Source of the DNA: Drechslerella dactyloides
Lineage: Eukaryota > Ascomycota > Orbiliomycetes > Orbiliales > Orbiliaceae
DNA length: 64,000 nt
Assembly: GCA_020064725.1 (NCBI GenBank)
Contig: JAGTWJ010000003.1
Coordinates: forward strand, 2,418,001-2,482,000
Direction of reading: 5' to 3'
Shown: one piece after another, positions 34,601-46,812 of the stretch
Numbering within the stretch: the first letter of the stretch is position 1
How the letters are laid out: every line of letters begins with the position of its first letter
Made by a program: the position numbers and the translations under genes
Notes under the pieces: generated by a model
What the model was told of the DNA's origin: nothing
Databases searched by the model: none
The model's input: only the letters and a program-made list of their open reading frames with translations

Positions 34601-37600
34601 CTCCTCGTGCTGGGTAGTGTGGGGGGTATTATCAATCTCATCTTCTTCGTGCTCTTGATTACCTTCCTCTGCTCTATCTTTGCTGTGCAGCTCCTGCGGG
34701 GCAACATCCCGAATGAAGACAGCGGCAAAACTCCCATCCGCATCACGTTCAACAACATCTGGAACAGCTTTCTAGGAATGTACCAGATCTTCTCGAGCGA
34801 AGGGTGGACTACGATTCTTTACAACGCGCAGCAATACGAGAATAGGTTTCACGTAGGCTGGATATCGGCGGCGTTCTTCATCCTCTGGTTCATTCTGGCC
34901 AACCTCATCATCCTGAATATGTTTATTGCTGTCATTCAGGAGAACTTTGATGTTACGGAGGACGAGAAACGGTTGTGGCAGATCAAGTCGTTCTTGCAGA
35001 AGAAGGACGGCAGCGGCTCGGCGAGCTGGAATCTTTCGCTGTCCGGGCTCCTGCGCTTCGGGCGGGCCCATGCCCGGGATCCGATCGAGTTTGGGCATGT
35101 TGGCGTGGAGATGTTGACGAGAGACGTCATCGTTGACGAGTTCCTCGACGAAGGGACCGCTGATACCGAGCCGACGGGTAAAAACGCGGGGAACCCCACT
35201 ATGCATCACCAGCGCACTATCCGGTTCGATGAGGATGACCCTGATGTCCTGACGAAGATTGGGAATTGGGTCAGCAAGCTTTGGAAGGAGACGGAGGAGA
35301 ACCCGTTCTACTCCGGGAGCATTTTCAGCAAGCGGGCGGAGATCGCGCCGACGGCCATGGCGCAGGAACTCGCGAAATCGCGTGACCGGATCCGCAAGGC
35401 CCAGCGGGAATACCTGATGCGACACCCCGGCTACAACGTCTCTCTTTTCATCTTCGGGCCCAAGAACCCGATTCGGCGGATGTGCCAGCGCATCGTCGGA
35501 CCCAGCCGGGGCACCGACCGATTCGACGGCGTGTCGCCCTTCATACCCGTCTGGCTGGGCTTCTCGGCGCTGATCTATACGTCAATCATCGTGATGGTCA
35601 TCCTGGCGTGCATTACGACGCCGCTGTACCAGAAGGACTACTTTGAGACGCACGGATACACCACTAGGAGCTGGTTCGTCTTTGCCGACATTGGCTTCGC
35701 GAGTCTGTTCACGCTGGAGGCTATGATCAAGATTATCGCCGACGGGCTGTACTGGACGCCGAACGCGTATCTGCGCAACTTTTGGGGTGTGATCGATTCG
35801 CTCGTGCTGATCACGCTGTGGATTAGTGTCGGGACGTCGTTCGCGGACCAGGGCGAGATCGCTAGGGCGGTCGGCGCGTTCAAGGCGCTCAGGGCGCTCA
35901 GGCTGCTGAACGTGAGCGATAGCGCACGGGAGACGTTCCACTCGATGCTGTTCGGGGCGCGCAAGCTCATTTCCGCGTCGTTCGTGTCGTTGGCGTTGCT
36001 TATCCCGTTTGCGATTTACGGCGTCAACCTGTTCGCGGGCAAGATGGTGGCGTGCAACGATGCGTCTGTCGCGCAGCTTGACGATTGCGTGTTCGAGTAT
36101 GCTAGTTCGCCGTTCAACTGGGACATGCTGGCGCCGCGGGTGGCGTCGAATCCGTGGTATAGCTTTGACAATTTTGGGGATTCGCTGTTTATTCTCTTCC
36201 AGATTGTGTCGCAGGAAGGGTGGACGGACGTGCTCTGGCAGGGAATGAGCATCACCGGCTTAAGTATGCACTCTTTTTCATGCTTTGGAGTATTTTGGTG
36301 TTTTTGTGGGTTTGCTGACGGGTGGAACAGATATGCAACCGGTGCAGGGGGCGTCGCAGTATAATGCCATCTTCTTCCTGGCGTTCAACTTGTTGGGTGC
36401 GGTCTTCGTGTCGGTATGTTGCAATCATCCCTCCCATTTTATAATTATGGGATTCGACTGACGACGGGAATATTTGTAGACGCTGTTCGTGTCTGTGTTT
36501 ATGCGAAATTACACTGAACAGACGGGAGTCGCGTTCCTGACGGCGGAGCAGCGGTCATGGCTCGAGCTGCGGAAACTGTTGCGGCAGATCAGCCCTTCCA
36601 AGCGGCCGAGCAACAGTCCCGACGAGCGGTGGAAGGCGTGGTGTTACAATCGCTCGGTGCGGAAGCACGGTCGGTGGAACGGGTTTATCACGACGGTCCT
36701 GATGATGCATCTGTTTCTGCTGGTAGTCGAGTACTATCCTGCGAACCGCAAACTGGATACCTACAGAGGTATGGTGATTTTTTTTTTTTGAAGGAAATGC
36801 TGTGTTGGGTGTGGCTGACTGACGTGTCTCGTGCGTCTAGATTCTATTTTCCTGTGCTTCGCTCTGATATATGTTGGCAACATTTCTGTGCGCATCATCG
36901 GGTTGACGTGGGAGCAGTATCGGAAGAGCCGCTGGGATATGTTCAACCTGCTTGTGGTGACCGGCACGCTCGGGACGACGATTGCGATTCTTGCCATTGA
37001 GAAGGCGCCGATTTTCGTGCAGTTCCAAAAGCTGTTTTTGGTTCTGGACACGCTGCTGCTCATCCCGCGGAACAACCAGCTCGATCAGCTGTTCAAGACG
37101 GCTGCAGCGTCGCTGCAGGCCATTGGCAATCTCCTGCTGACGTGGCTCGTCTTGTTCTTGGTGTACGCGATCGCGCTGGTCCAGAGCTTTGGACTGACGC
37201 GACTGGGCGAGAATGGCGGTGGGAATAAGAACTTCAGGACGATTCCGAACGCCATGGTTGTCCTCTTCAAGATGAGTGCTGGGTACGGCATCACCCGATA
37301 TTAACATCGTCTTCACGCGTATATGCTAATATTTTGTGCTTTTACAGAGAGGGCTGGAACCAGATCATGTACGACTACAGCGTGCAGACGCCCGACTGCG
37401 TTATGAGCACGAATTTCTTCAACTCGGACTGCGGCAGCAAAGGCTACGCTCGATTTCTCTTCATCTCATGGAACATTATCAGCATGTTTATTTTCGTCAA
37501 CATGTTCGTCTCGCTCATCTTCGAGAGCTTCAGCTACGTGTACCAGCAGTCCGGCGCGCATAACAAGCTGTCACGCGAGGATGTCCGCCGGTTCAAGCGG

Positions 37601-38828
37601 GCGTGGTCGCACATCGATCCCAAGGGCAGCGGGTTCATACCCCCGGACAAACTACCCCGGCTGCTCGCTGAGCTCAACGGCGTGTTCGACATGCGGATCC
37701 ACGAGGAGCCGTATAGGGTCAGGACCATCCTGAAAGACTGCAGGGTGGACCCGGCGAACGACCGGTTGGGGATCGGTGTTGACCTTAAGAAGCTCAACCA
37801 GCGACTGGCAGGCCTGCCCGTGTGGAAGATCCGGCGACAGCGGTACACGTATGCGCGGTTTGTGGAGGAGTGCCTCGTGGCCGCGGATAAGGAGCGCGGG
37901 GTCTCGTTTACGACGGTGCTCCTCATTCTGGCTCACTACAAGCTCATCATTGACAACAAGAGTCTTAGGTAGGTGGCATCCTCTTAGGATTTTTCTTACG
38001 ATTATTTCAAGACAGTGATTCGGTGTGGCTAATTTCGAATGTTTCTAGACTCGAGGAGTTCCTCCGCCGTAGGGCGAAGCTGCAGATGGTCGAGGAGCAG
38101 ATGCAGCGGAACACGGTTAGAAACTTCTTCCGCATGATGTGAGTATTACCCTTGTCTGCGATTGATTGAACTTTTTTTTTTTTTAAAAAAAAAAAACGGT
38201 GGTTCGATGCTGACGTGATGCGATGACGTCTAGTGTTGCCATGAGGAGCTATTCAGCGATCAGTGGCCGGAAGTCGAGGGCGCCGTTCATACCGGTCCTG
38301 CGGACGGACAAGGACCGGGCGTCGACGGTCCCGCAGATATACGTCGAGTCGGACTCGACGCCCGACCTGCTGCAGAGTCTGGCGCAGTACGAGCAGCATC
38401 GGCCGTCCACGACGTCGGCGGGGTCGCCTCGGATGGGTGGGGTCGGACATCGGGTTTCCTACGAGGATAACAACCTGCAGCCTGGCAGCCCCCGCTCGCC
38501 CGTCGGGTCTGGCGTGTCGCCGTTTACGACACCGCCGCCTGAGGGGATGCCAAGGCATTCGACCAGCCTCGGTTCGTGGGCGGCCAGGAGGAGCCCGTCG
38601 CCGACGACTACGAATGTGACGGAGGGTGCGGGGAGGCTGTCCCCAGGTCTCCGCGATGACAGCAGGTTGTCGACGCAGGACGTGCTGGATGCGTTTCAGA
38701 ATTCATCATGGGGGGTTGCGATGAGGCGGTCGGTGTCGGCGGCGGTCAGGCGGCAGAGCACCGTTAGCAGAGACCAGCAGCAACAGCAGCCGGGCAACCC
38801 GCGGTTTTCATTCTCGAGCGATCAATGA
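31248..38828 (+). CDS. CCH1: Voltage-gated high-affinity Ca2+ channel alpha subunit Cch1
   Basis: Thirteen exons encode 2254 aa: 31248-32590, 32671-33250, 33313-33383, 33439-33919, 33975-34075, 34135-34540, 34601-36263, 36331-36413, 36480-36768, 36841-37282, 37348-37968, 38049-38138 and 38234-38828. Cch1 is the plasma-membrane pore of the fungal high-affinity Ca2+ influx system, working with Mid1. A Ser/Arg-rich cytosolic N-terminus of about 450 residues precedes four six-helix repeats. Their pore loops read SSNTFTDLMYY, SSEGWTTILY, SQEGWTDVLW and AGEGWNQIMYDY, so repeat I has Asn where the others have Glu. The repeat IV filter is split by intron 10. After repeat IV comes an EF-hand-like segment (FKRAWSHIDPKGSGFI) and an IQ-like basic helix. 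The tail is Ser/Pro rich. The ATG at 31248 has A at -3; an out-of-frame ATG lies 8 bases upstream. Confidence 0.95.
38172..38196. repeat. T13A12 tract inside CCH1 intron 12
   Basis: Thirteen T are followed directly by twelve A within the intron 38139-38233. The tract can fold on itself in RNA as a long A-U hairpin between the 5' splice site and the branch region. Confidence 0.9.
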
Positions 38829-41800
38829 TTGATTGATTGAAGGGTGGGTTGGTCGGGTAGAAGTAATGCACGCGCTCACTTTTTTTTGCCCTTCTGGTAC
38901 CTAATTGCATTGCGGGTGGGGGGTTTTTTCTTCTTCGTCATTAAACATTCGTCCCCGTCCTTTCTAATGTAGATATCCTGTACTGTACGATGAGCCTTCG
39001 TTCGTTCTTCGGTTTTCCTCTTTGGGCTTTCTGGTTCCTGGTTCTGGTTCATGGTATGTATTCTGGGAGACGGGAGGGCCTTGCATGGAGTTCTCGGTTT
39101 CAGCGTTCAGTTGTTCTTCTTTCCTTCTTTCTTTTTCCTGTTGGATGATATCGTCGGTTCTCTTGCTCCAAAGACCATCATTGTCCAGGCGTTCTTTCTT
39201 CTTTCTACACTGTTTACATTTTTACATTCTTACAATATTTTTTGTTTTTCTGTTTAGAGGAAAAGAAGGGTAGGATTTAGGTGAGAGGGTTTGTACGAGT
39301 AATTGTAATGCATGACTGGTCGGTCGGCTGGGTTCCAGAAACATTCACACCGGATATTACGTATACTACACATTGAAGTGAATTTAAGAATTCCTATTCC
39401 TCCTTGTGAAGGAATATTCATCTGGGTGTCAAGGTCAGACTGGCGTTGATGGAGGTCTCGCTTCGACGCCCGCCGGCGAGTAATTTGAAAATATGTCAAT
39501 AGCGTAAGGCTGGCTGGCTGCATGCGGACATGGAATTCGCAGAAGGATGGATGGACGCACGGTATCAGGTGGAACCGCAAGTAACAAACGATAAGACAGA
39601 GGCACCTTCCACGAACATTCGTCTGCGATAATGCAGCCGGCGAGCCTAAACGGGCCTGAAACGGGGGAAGCGAGGGAAATCTTTAGCAGGCAGGACTCCT
39701 GCTCGAACGAAAAAGAAAGGAGAGGATTTCGAAAATTGGTTATTAAGGAAGAAGACGAGCTGCACTGCCACCGAGTGACCACGGAACCACTGTAATGTAC
39801 GCACGCAATATCGTGCGTGCAGAGAGATGCTTGAGTATATCAGGTTGATCGGTGATTGTTCTGAACGCAACGGCCGGCAGGGGAAACCGGAGTGAAACCG
39901 GACCAGCTGTTGGCGGCAGCACTGGCAAATAATGCCTGTCCGCTGGTCGTTGACGAGATCGTTCGATCGTTCGTTCGTTCGATCGTTCATCAAGACCGGA
40001 CGACGCGATACGATACGATCCTAACGAAGAGCGGGAACAGCCCAGAAGGCAGCGCGAAGTATGGATGATTGCATGCAGAGGGCAAATGCGATGGGGGGTG
40101 CGGTGTCAGATTCAATATACCTCAGGGAGGAAAAGCAGGGGATCTTAGATTAACCCAGGGAGCGTGAAACCAGGTCCCATGGATGCATCTGGTGCCCTGA
40201 GAGGGCTTTTGGCCCTCCCGCGTTTCAAGACGGAGCAGCGGCGGACGAACCGGGCAGGTAGCGGTCGCGAGCGTGTGCCGACGTGGGCCGAGCTGCGGTG
40301 TCTCGAAGACAGACACGCGGGCAGGCAGGCGGGCAGAAGAAGGACGTGCAGAGCTCGATCGGAAAGACAGACCGCTGTCTGTCTGTCGAATTGATCGAGA
40401 TCAGTCGAGACGCATGCAGAACACACGTAGCGTAGGGTGAGATCGAGATGGCGATGGTGTTGGGGTGGAGCGAGGGTGATGTCAGGGCGTGTTCGAAGGG
40501 GCCGCGAGAACCGCAATCACGGCGTCTCCACCGCGCAGGATGCTGGCAGAGGTGCGAACGGATCACGTTTGAAGCTTGAATCAGAGCTGCTTCACGCTGC
40601 GGGGCGCCGTCCTCCCCAGCCACGACTCATAAGATTCGCCGGCCGGGGCGTCTGATACATACGAGATCACGGGGGGTGCAGATATCGCACTTGATGCAAG
40701 ATGGGAATCGCAATACGACGCGGGTGGGCGTCTGTATCAATATTATAAAGTATCCACCGCGGTCCGGCTTCCTTCGAACCTGGCCCGCTGCTGCTGCTTC
40801 TGCTGCTGTTGCCATCGACGTCCTCTCTCCGAAAAAAGCTGGCCGGAACCAGTTGAAGTTCATCGCCTGCATTGCATCTTTGCTCCGTCGTTCTTTTGCC
40901 CAGTCCTTCTTTTCGATTCTTTCCAGCGCCAGCCTTTGAGAGGCCCCTGTCGACGACTCTTTACTTTACTCTTTCTTTCCGTTCTCTACGATACGACTTC
41001 TTTTTTATCATTTTCGCTTCTACGAATATTTTATTTTACCATCTTACTTCTTTTACTCTTTATTATATTAGAAACTTGGCTGCCGGATAAGCCGACCAAA
41101 CTGCGGTTGACTCGCATATCCAACAAATACCATCGCCAGGCACAGACTCCGAGAGCAGGACGCTTCCAGTGGTGCCTAATTATACCGTCCATTGAGAGAT
41201 ACTGTCCGGACACGATTATATCATAGTCCTACGTCTTTGTGCAGCTCGTCAAATCAGCATTGACCGTGCTGAAAAAACCTGCCCGTTCGACCGCCCCGAT
41301 CGAGAAAGTCTAGGACGCCGCAGGTTCTCGCAGTGGCAACCTGAAACGAGTGGGATATTCAATCCAGCCCGCAAGGAACACAAAGAATTCCAATTCACTG
41401 ACGACAGCGGACGCAAAGACTCCATCGCCGCCAGCTAGCCAGTCGCGTCGCCGCATTGTATCACACGCTGCGCCGTTAGACAAGGTCTAGTGCATATTGC
41501 ATACCTTCTTACGTACGGACACTCGCTGCAAGGGAGCGAGCGACTCTAGCTTCTTTCCTTATATATATACACCAGCAACGGCCGTCGAAGGCCCGTTCAA
41601 ATATCCCTCCGACCATCCTTTTAGCCAATTTGTGCAATTGTGCTGGGCAAAGCAGGCAGCCGCTGTCATCAGGCCCTTTTTTCGACGGGACGGGAAACAG
41701 ATCTAATCTAACCCAGGCACACTACATCTCTTACGTCCTCCGTACATACCGGTACAAGAAAATCTTCCTGAGCTGGTGCTGCTGTGCTGCTCCATTTAGT

Positions 41801-42267
41801 CTTCCGTACCCCTGTCCTTGCCCGTACGGCGCATTGCATTCCTTTCCCGGATTCTTGTTCCACCGGACGCCCCTCACCATCCTTGACGTCTGCGCGGTCT
41901 TTGTCCCAGGGCTTGCGTGCATATTTTATATAATATTACGAGCCGATAGACAAGTCCCTTTATAGATACCTGCTTTACTTATATATATCACCATTCCCCT
42001 GCGCCCCGTTCCCGCCCCTCCCACTCTTCCACTTATTTCCTCTGCGTCTGTGAGGATCTCGCCCGTTCGGTCCTTCGACTCGTATAAACCCGCAGTCTTT
42101 TTGAGAAGCGTCTTTCTTTAAGCCTTCCGTCCGCTCCTTTGGAACATTGTTCAGCTCTTGTCTTTTTTTACCTTTATCTTTCTTTCGAAGAGCTGCAGAC
42201 TGTTTAGCTGCGCGACCGGTACAAAAATCCAACACGGTACAACGCAGATAAATCACTAATCGCCAAA
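38829..42267. other. Gene-poor region and probable long leader of the 178-aa gene
   Basis: The first 400 bases are T-rich and are probably the CCH1 3' untranslated region. Strong pyrimidine tracts typical of fungal core promoters occur at 40860-41080 and 42110-42190. The downstream gene may therefore start transcription up to 1.3 kb before its ATG. A GTTC/GATC-rich simple stretch lies at 39960-39990. No gene is supported. Confidence 0.45.
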
Positions 42268-42804
42268 ATGGTCCACTTCAGCATCCACCAGCTCACCGCC
42301 TCTCTCTCCCCGAAGAACGTCCGTTCGGGCCTGCGTCTGCGCAAGCGGAAGACCTCCAATGCCTCGTCGACAGCCTCCGATATGATCTGTTCGCCGTCGG
42401 TCGTCTCCATTGCCAGCTCTACCATCTACCGCCGCCACTCGATCGAGTCCATCGCGTCGACGTCCACTGCCGCTTCGAGCGCCATCCTGGACACCTGCAA
42501 TGACCTCGGCCTCACGAGCCCGTACCACACCCCTGCGCACATCATCCTGAAGGCTCCCAAGAAGCAACAGGATGCGCAATTCCACCCACCGCAGAGGATC
42601 ATGACCTCCAGCTCGATGGCGTCCAGTCTGAACGGTGGTAGCATGCAGATTGACCTGTGTGGCTTCCACCACTCGTTCGTCGACGCTGAAGAGGAGAGCT
42701 TTAGCCCTGAGCTGGCGATCCTAGAACCGAGACCCGATGCTCACCGGTACTGCGGTTTCGAGGAGACACTGGAACAGCGCCCGATGATGCCGTTCCGGTT
42801 GTAA
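42268..42804 (+). CDS. Small Ser/Thr-rich protein of unknown function
   Basis: A single exon of 178 codons. I do not recognise the family. The N-terminus is basic (SPKNVRSGLRLRKRKTSNAS). The middle is rich in Ser, Ala and Thr and looks disordered. The C-terminus is more ordered and acidic, ending with EPRPDAHRYCGFEETLEQRP and then MMPFRL. There is no signal peptide or membrane segment. I call it real because codon positions show a clear preference for C and G at third bases, the ATG has a good context (AAAATGG), and the upstream CT-rich tract looks like a strong promoter or leader. It could be a regulatory protein with a short conserved C-terminal motif. Confidence 0.6.
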   Translation: MVHFSIHQLTASLSPKNVRSGLRLRKRKTSNASSTASDMICSPSVVSIASSTIYRRHSIESIASTSTAASSAILDTCNDLGLTSPYHTPAHIILKAPKKQQDAQFHPPQRIMTSSSMASSLNGGSMQIDLCGFHHSFVDAEEESFSPELAILEPRPDAHRYCGFEETLEQRPMMPFRL

Positions 42805-44839
42805 TTGAGTCTATCGAATGAATTCACTCTTACGACGGACGGACGTACGTACGCGACTTTAGCCCTGCACGACATAATAATTTTCACTTCACGGATGAGG
42901 AACCCTTTTTTTTTTTACATATTGCCTTCGTGTACAGATTGTGCTCGGGGTTTATTTTATTTCCTTTTGATATAGTGACAGAAAAAGACAATATTTATAC
43001 CAATTCTTTTTTCTTCGTTTACACGCTCGGGCTGTTGTTTTGTTTCCATCGCACGGCGTTCACGGTCCTTCAGAGTAGTTTGTGTCGGCAAGCGGGTTGG
43101 CCTCTTCTCTTTTTCAGTTTCCTTGTGTATGAAGTACGTACGGATGGTTCATCGATTGGTTAGTCGATTCGGTTTTTGCTTGCAATGGGCTGTGTACGTG
43201 TACTTAGCTAGCTACCTGCTGTTTCTTCTCTAGACTTTGACATATTATTTTGCTTGTCACGCTAGAATCAATTTACTTGACTCAAAACATTATTATGCAA
43301 CACGCGTCCTGATGTCCGCAGCCCTTGGCGCAAGCTCGATGCTCCTTGTCGTATTTCTCGACATCGTCAATTCTCAGCTATAAGGCACATTTTGGTAAGC
43401 CATTCATGTGGATCACCGTATGCGTACGACCCCGCTTGACGGCGGTGAGAATTTGGAATATATAAGCGCACGGGTATCCCGTTGGGGGCGATGTGCAGCA
43501 ACTCAAGTAACATGACCAGGCCAAGCTACGCATATAACCCGTGTGAAATTGATGACTAACTACTTAGTTTTTCACTTTGTACGAGATATATATTGGCCTA
43601 TTTGGCGCAGCTTAAGCAAGGTTGGTAAATGGCAGTGCATACAAATCAGATAGTTATCGTGCCCCGCAATAGAGCCAATGCGGCACAGTAATCGTGACTA
43701 AATGATTTGGAAAAGCCGCGTTGTTTTCTAGAAGGACGGTGCGCCTGCGCCTTCCAGGCCTCCAACCTGAACATGCGATCCGGCTGACTAAACGCACAGC
43801 ATACGGCGACTACTTGGCCGCCAATTCAAATGGTACAAGCTGTGCCGAGGGGATAGAAATATTTCCTGGATATATGTGATACGGTTTTAACCATTTGCAG
43901 TGGAATCTTTCTTTGACAAAGCAGGGGGCTAGAAGGGCGAACATTTGCGATATTACTAAGGCACAGTACAGACTTGTTTCGTAGACCAAAAGTTGAGTAC
44001 AGATCGGCCTGAATCTAGATCTGGCGAGAGTCGCACAAGGTCCCCAGCCGACTTGATACTTCAGCTTGTATAATGGATACAAGAACGGATCGATCAGGTA
44101 ATACCGCAACAGGTTGGATTGCATGCAGTTCGGCGTCTACATGTGATACGTCGTTTCGCTCTCAATTCCGATATCGATCGTATGGCAAAATCAATCCTCT
44201 GCATCCAGATTGAGAAGCGTCACACACCGCAGATTTGACAGCCGTTTGCAACATGCATGTGCACCCTGCACCCAGACTCGATGGCGCACCCATCCGGGTC
44301 GTGGCCCGGGCGGATGCATTGTAAACAGTAACGTTGGACCAGGCTGCGACATTTCTAATTACGCGGGGCTAGTTGGTTACCAACAGTGCGAATTGTATAT
44401 ACAAGCTCAAGCATCTTCCCGCACCCACTAACCATGTGGATTAATTCGACTCCATGACGCCAGCCAGCCAGCCGGCTTCCCGGACCTGGACTAATGTCCG
44501 AGAAACACCAAGCAGTTGTGCATTCCCAAAAAACTGCAACAATGCAATAGCTCAAGTGGCACAGCTCGGAAAAACAAAAACAAAATAAAGAAGTTCAGGA
44601 TGCTATGCAAGAGGAACCTAAGGGCTAATAGTCAGTCACAAAGAGAGTTGACGCCGCCGTTATCCACCGTTCCATTACCAAAATCCTCGTGTGGCCAAAT
44701 GAGATAGAGCCAACGTATGCAGTAGAATCCCCAGAATATCAAAACAAAATGGAAAGGAACAAGTGCATTAGTACAATGTAAGGTATGTGATAGCCGTCCG
44801 GACGGATGTCTGTCGGCGCGCATGCTTGTATGTGGGATG
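42805..44839. other. Convergent intergenic region, 178-aa gene / H3K9 methyltransferase
   Basis: Two genes converge here, so the 2 kb should contain two 3' untranslated regions. The left 400 bases are T-rich with long T runs. The rest has no open frame above about 100 codons and no recognised RNA gene. Confidence 0.5.
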
Positions 44840-46812
44840 CTACCACAGCCACCCACGGCATTTCTTCGCGCCACAGTAGCACGGGAATTTCTGCTTCTCC
44901 GTGGGCACCTCCTCGTCGCTCTCCACGCCTTCGCTTCTCGTATACTCGAAAGTGAGCTCCTCACCCGCCTTGATCTTGCGGCACGTGAACAGCGCCAGAT
45001 CATAAATATCCAGTCGCGAGCGATTGTGAGTGACCGCGTGGATCATCAAATTGGGCTCGCACGAGTGGTTGATGAACCGCGTCACGCCGCCAAAATCACC
45101 GCCGTCGACGCAGTAGATTTCCTGGTCTTCGTCTTCTTCGGCGAATTTATCCAGGTCGAACAGATAGGTCAGGCCGCGGAGCTCCTGTATCTGCGTGCGG
45201 CTGTCGGCTTCCTTTGGTGTGATAACTTCGCCAATGTAGCGGTCGATAAACTTGCCGGCGGGTAGATCTATAGGGCAGCGGAGGCCTAAACAATCAAAGA
45301 TTAGCTTGGATTTCATTTTAACAGCCTTTTTAACGATAATAGATGTCAAAGAAACTTTATAAAAAGAAAGAAAGAAAACGAGCGCGAAAAAGTAGAATAC
45401 TTACCCCAACCCTTATTCCCCGTTTTGAATATCTCCAACGGTATTTGCCGCCCTTTCAGGACGACCTTGTTCGGACAGCGGGCATAGCAGTCGCAGTGCG
45501 CATTGCACTCGTGGATGGCGTATGCACTCTCCTGCGGGAACTTGAGCAGCCCGTTATGCTTGTACGCGAGCCGGTGCAAGTCCTCGTGGTTCATCTTGGC
45601 GCATTCGCAATCCTCGATTTGGGTGGTCGCACAACCGAACGGGCCTTTGCACGTCTTGCAGCCCCAGTTGAATTCTTCCTCGGGGACGGGGACCCCATCT
45701 CGGTAGACGTAGTCTTTGACAAAGGTGAAGTCCAGAGGTGGCGATGGGTCCGCATCGACATGGTTTACGATGGTTATTTCTGGGCCTGCCAGCTTCTTCA
45801 ATTTTTCAATGAAGGCTAGGCGGTCCGGGTGGGCTGCCGACTGGTCAACAGGAGCAGGCTGGTGATCTTCTTTGGAGTCTATCTGCAGCTTCTGTAGGGA
45901 TCTTGTGGTCGCCTGGTGGTGTTAGCCTTCTGTATACCCCGTTTAGGACTCCACACCAAAAAGTGACACTTGTAAACAATAGCTCAAAAAAATACTATAT
46001 AACGATCAAAAACCATTTAAATAAGATAAAAAAACATAAAATTAAACAACTAAGTAGCATTAACCAAGTTGAGAAAAACCATATGTTTAATGATAATTTT
46101 GTTCGAGACTGCAAGCTGAACAAAGTACTCAAAGTTGGATGGGAGTCAAAACTCACATTTGTAGCACGTTTGTTCGACGAGTCAGGTCCGGAATCACTTT
46201 GCGATCTACTCCGTTTCCTGCCTCTGCCTTTACCACTGCTCAAAATTAGAGATGTCGAGCCAAAAGCCAGGGTTGACGACTACTGAGATGGGTGCTCACT
46301 TGACAGTTAACGTTTTAGTAGTCTTCGGCACCTTTGCTTTGCCGTTTTTGGGGCCCAGTTTAGCCTTCTTCTTCTCTTCCCATTTTTTTAGGACATCTTG
46401 ACAGCATTCAAGGTTCGTAACTGGCTCCCATGTATCATCATCTTTGTTGAAATTCTTCCAGCGAACAAGATACAGTGTTTCCTGCGTGAGTTTTTAGCCT
46501 TTGCGGTGCTCTGAGTGGTGGTGGCGGATCAATCCTAGGCGCAATAGACGCGTCCACATGGTACCGGGGAGCTGGAACGTACACCTGTGACGGAGTCTGG
46601 CTTCTCTCCTAGGATTTTGCGGACCTGGATTGATATCGGGGCTCGGTTAGAGAAAAGTGCTTTTAAATCACGTTTACTTTGCCCTCACATGATTTAGGTA
46701 TTATGGTTGAGCCTACCTCAAATTCGGTGCTAGATGACGGAGGCTCGAGATCCTGGACTTCTTCAACTCGGAGCTGACCAGCCACAGCTTGTAGCACAGT
46801 TGTTTCGGTCAT
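44840..46812 (-). CDS. clr4: Histone H3 lysine-9 methyltransferase (chromodomain + SET; Clr4/SUV39 type)
   Basis: Exons 46717-46812, 46583-46624, 46300-46481, 46157-46235, 45405-45912 and 44840-45285 encode 450 aa. The enzyme places H3K9 methyl marks that nucleate heterochromatin. The N-terminal chromodomain (about residues 30-90) includes FEVRKILGE, ETLYLVRWKNF and DDTWEPVTNLE, whose aromatic residues form the methyl-lysine cage. A basic Ser/Arg linker follows. The pre-SET zinc cluster has CKTCKGPFGC, CECAKMN and CNAHCDCYARC. The SET domain has GWGLRCPIDLPAGKFIDRYI, the cofactor and pseudoknot motif NHSCEPN (375-381) and the catalytic-region Tyr of FEYTRSEG (near 417). The post-SET motif CYCGAKKCRGWLW ends the protein. 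The order of domains matches S. pombe Clr4 (490 aa) and Aspergillus ClrD. Intron 4 (45913-46156, 244 nt) is much longer and more AT-rich than the rest. The gene diverges from RRP1 across a transposon. Confidence 0.93.
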
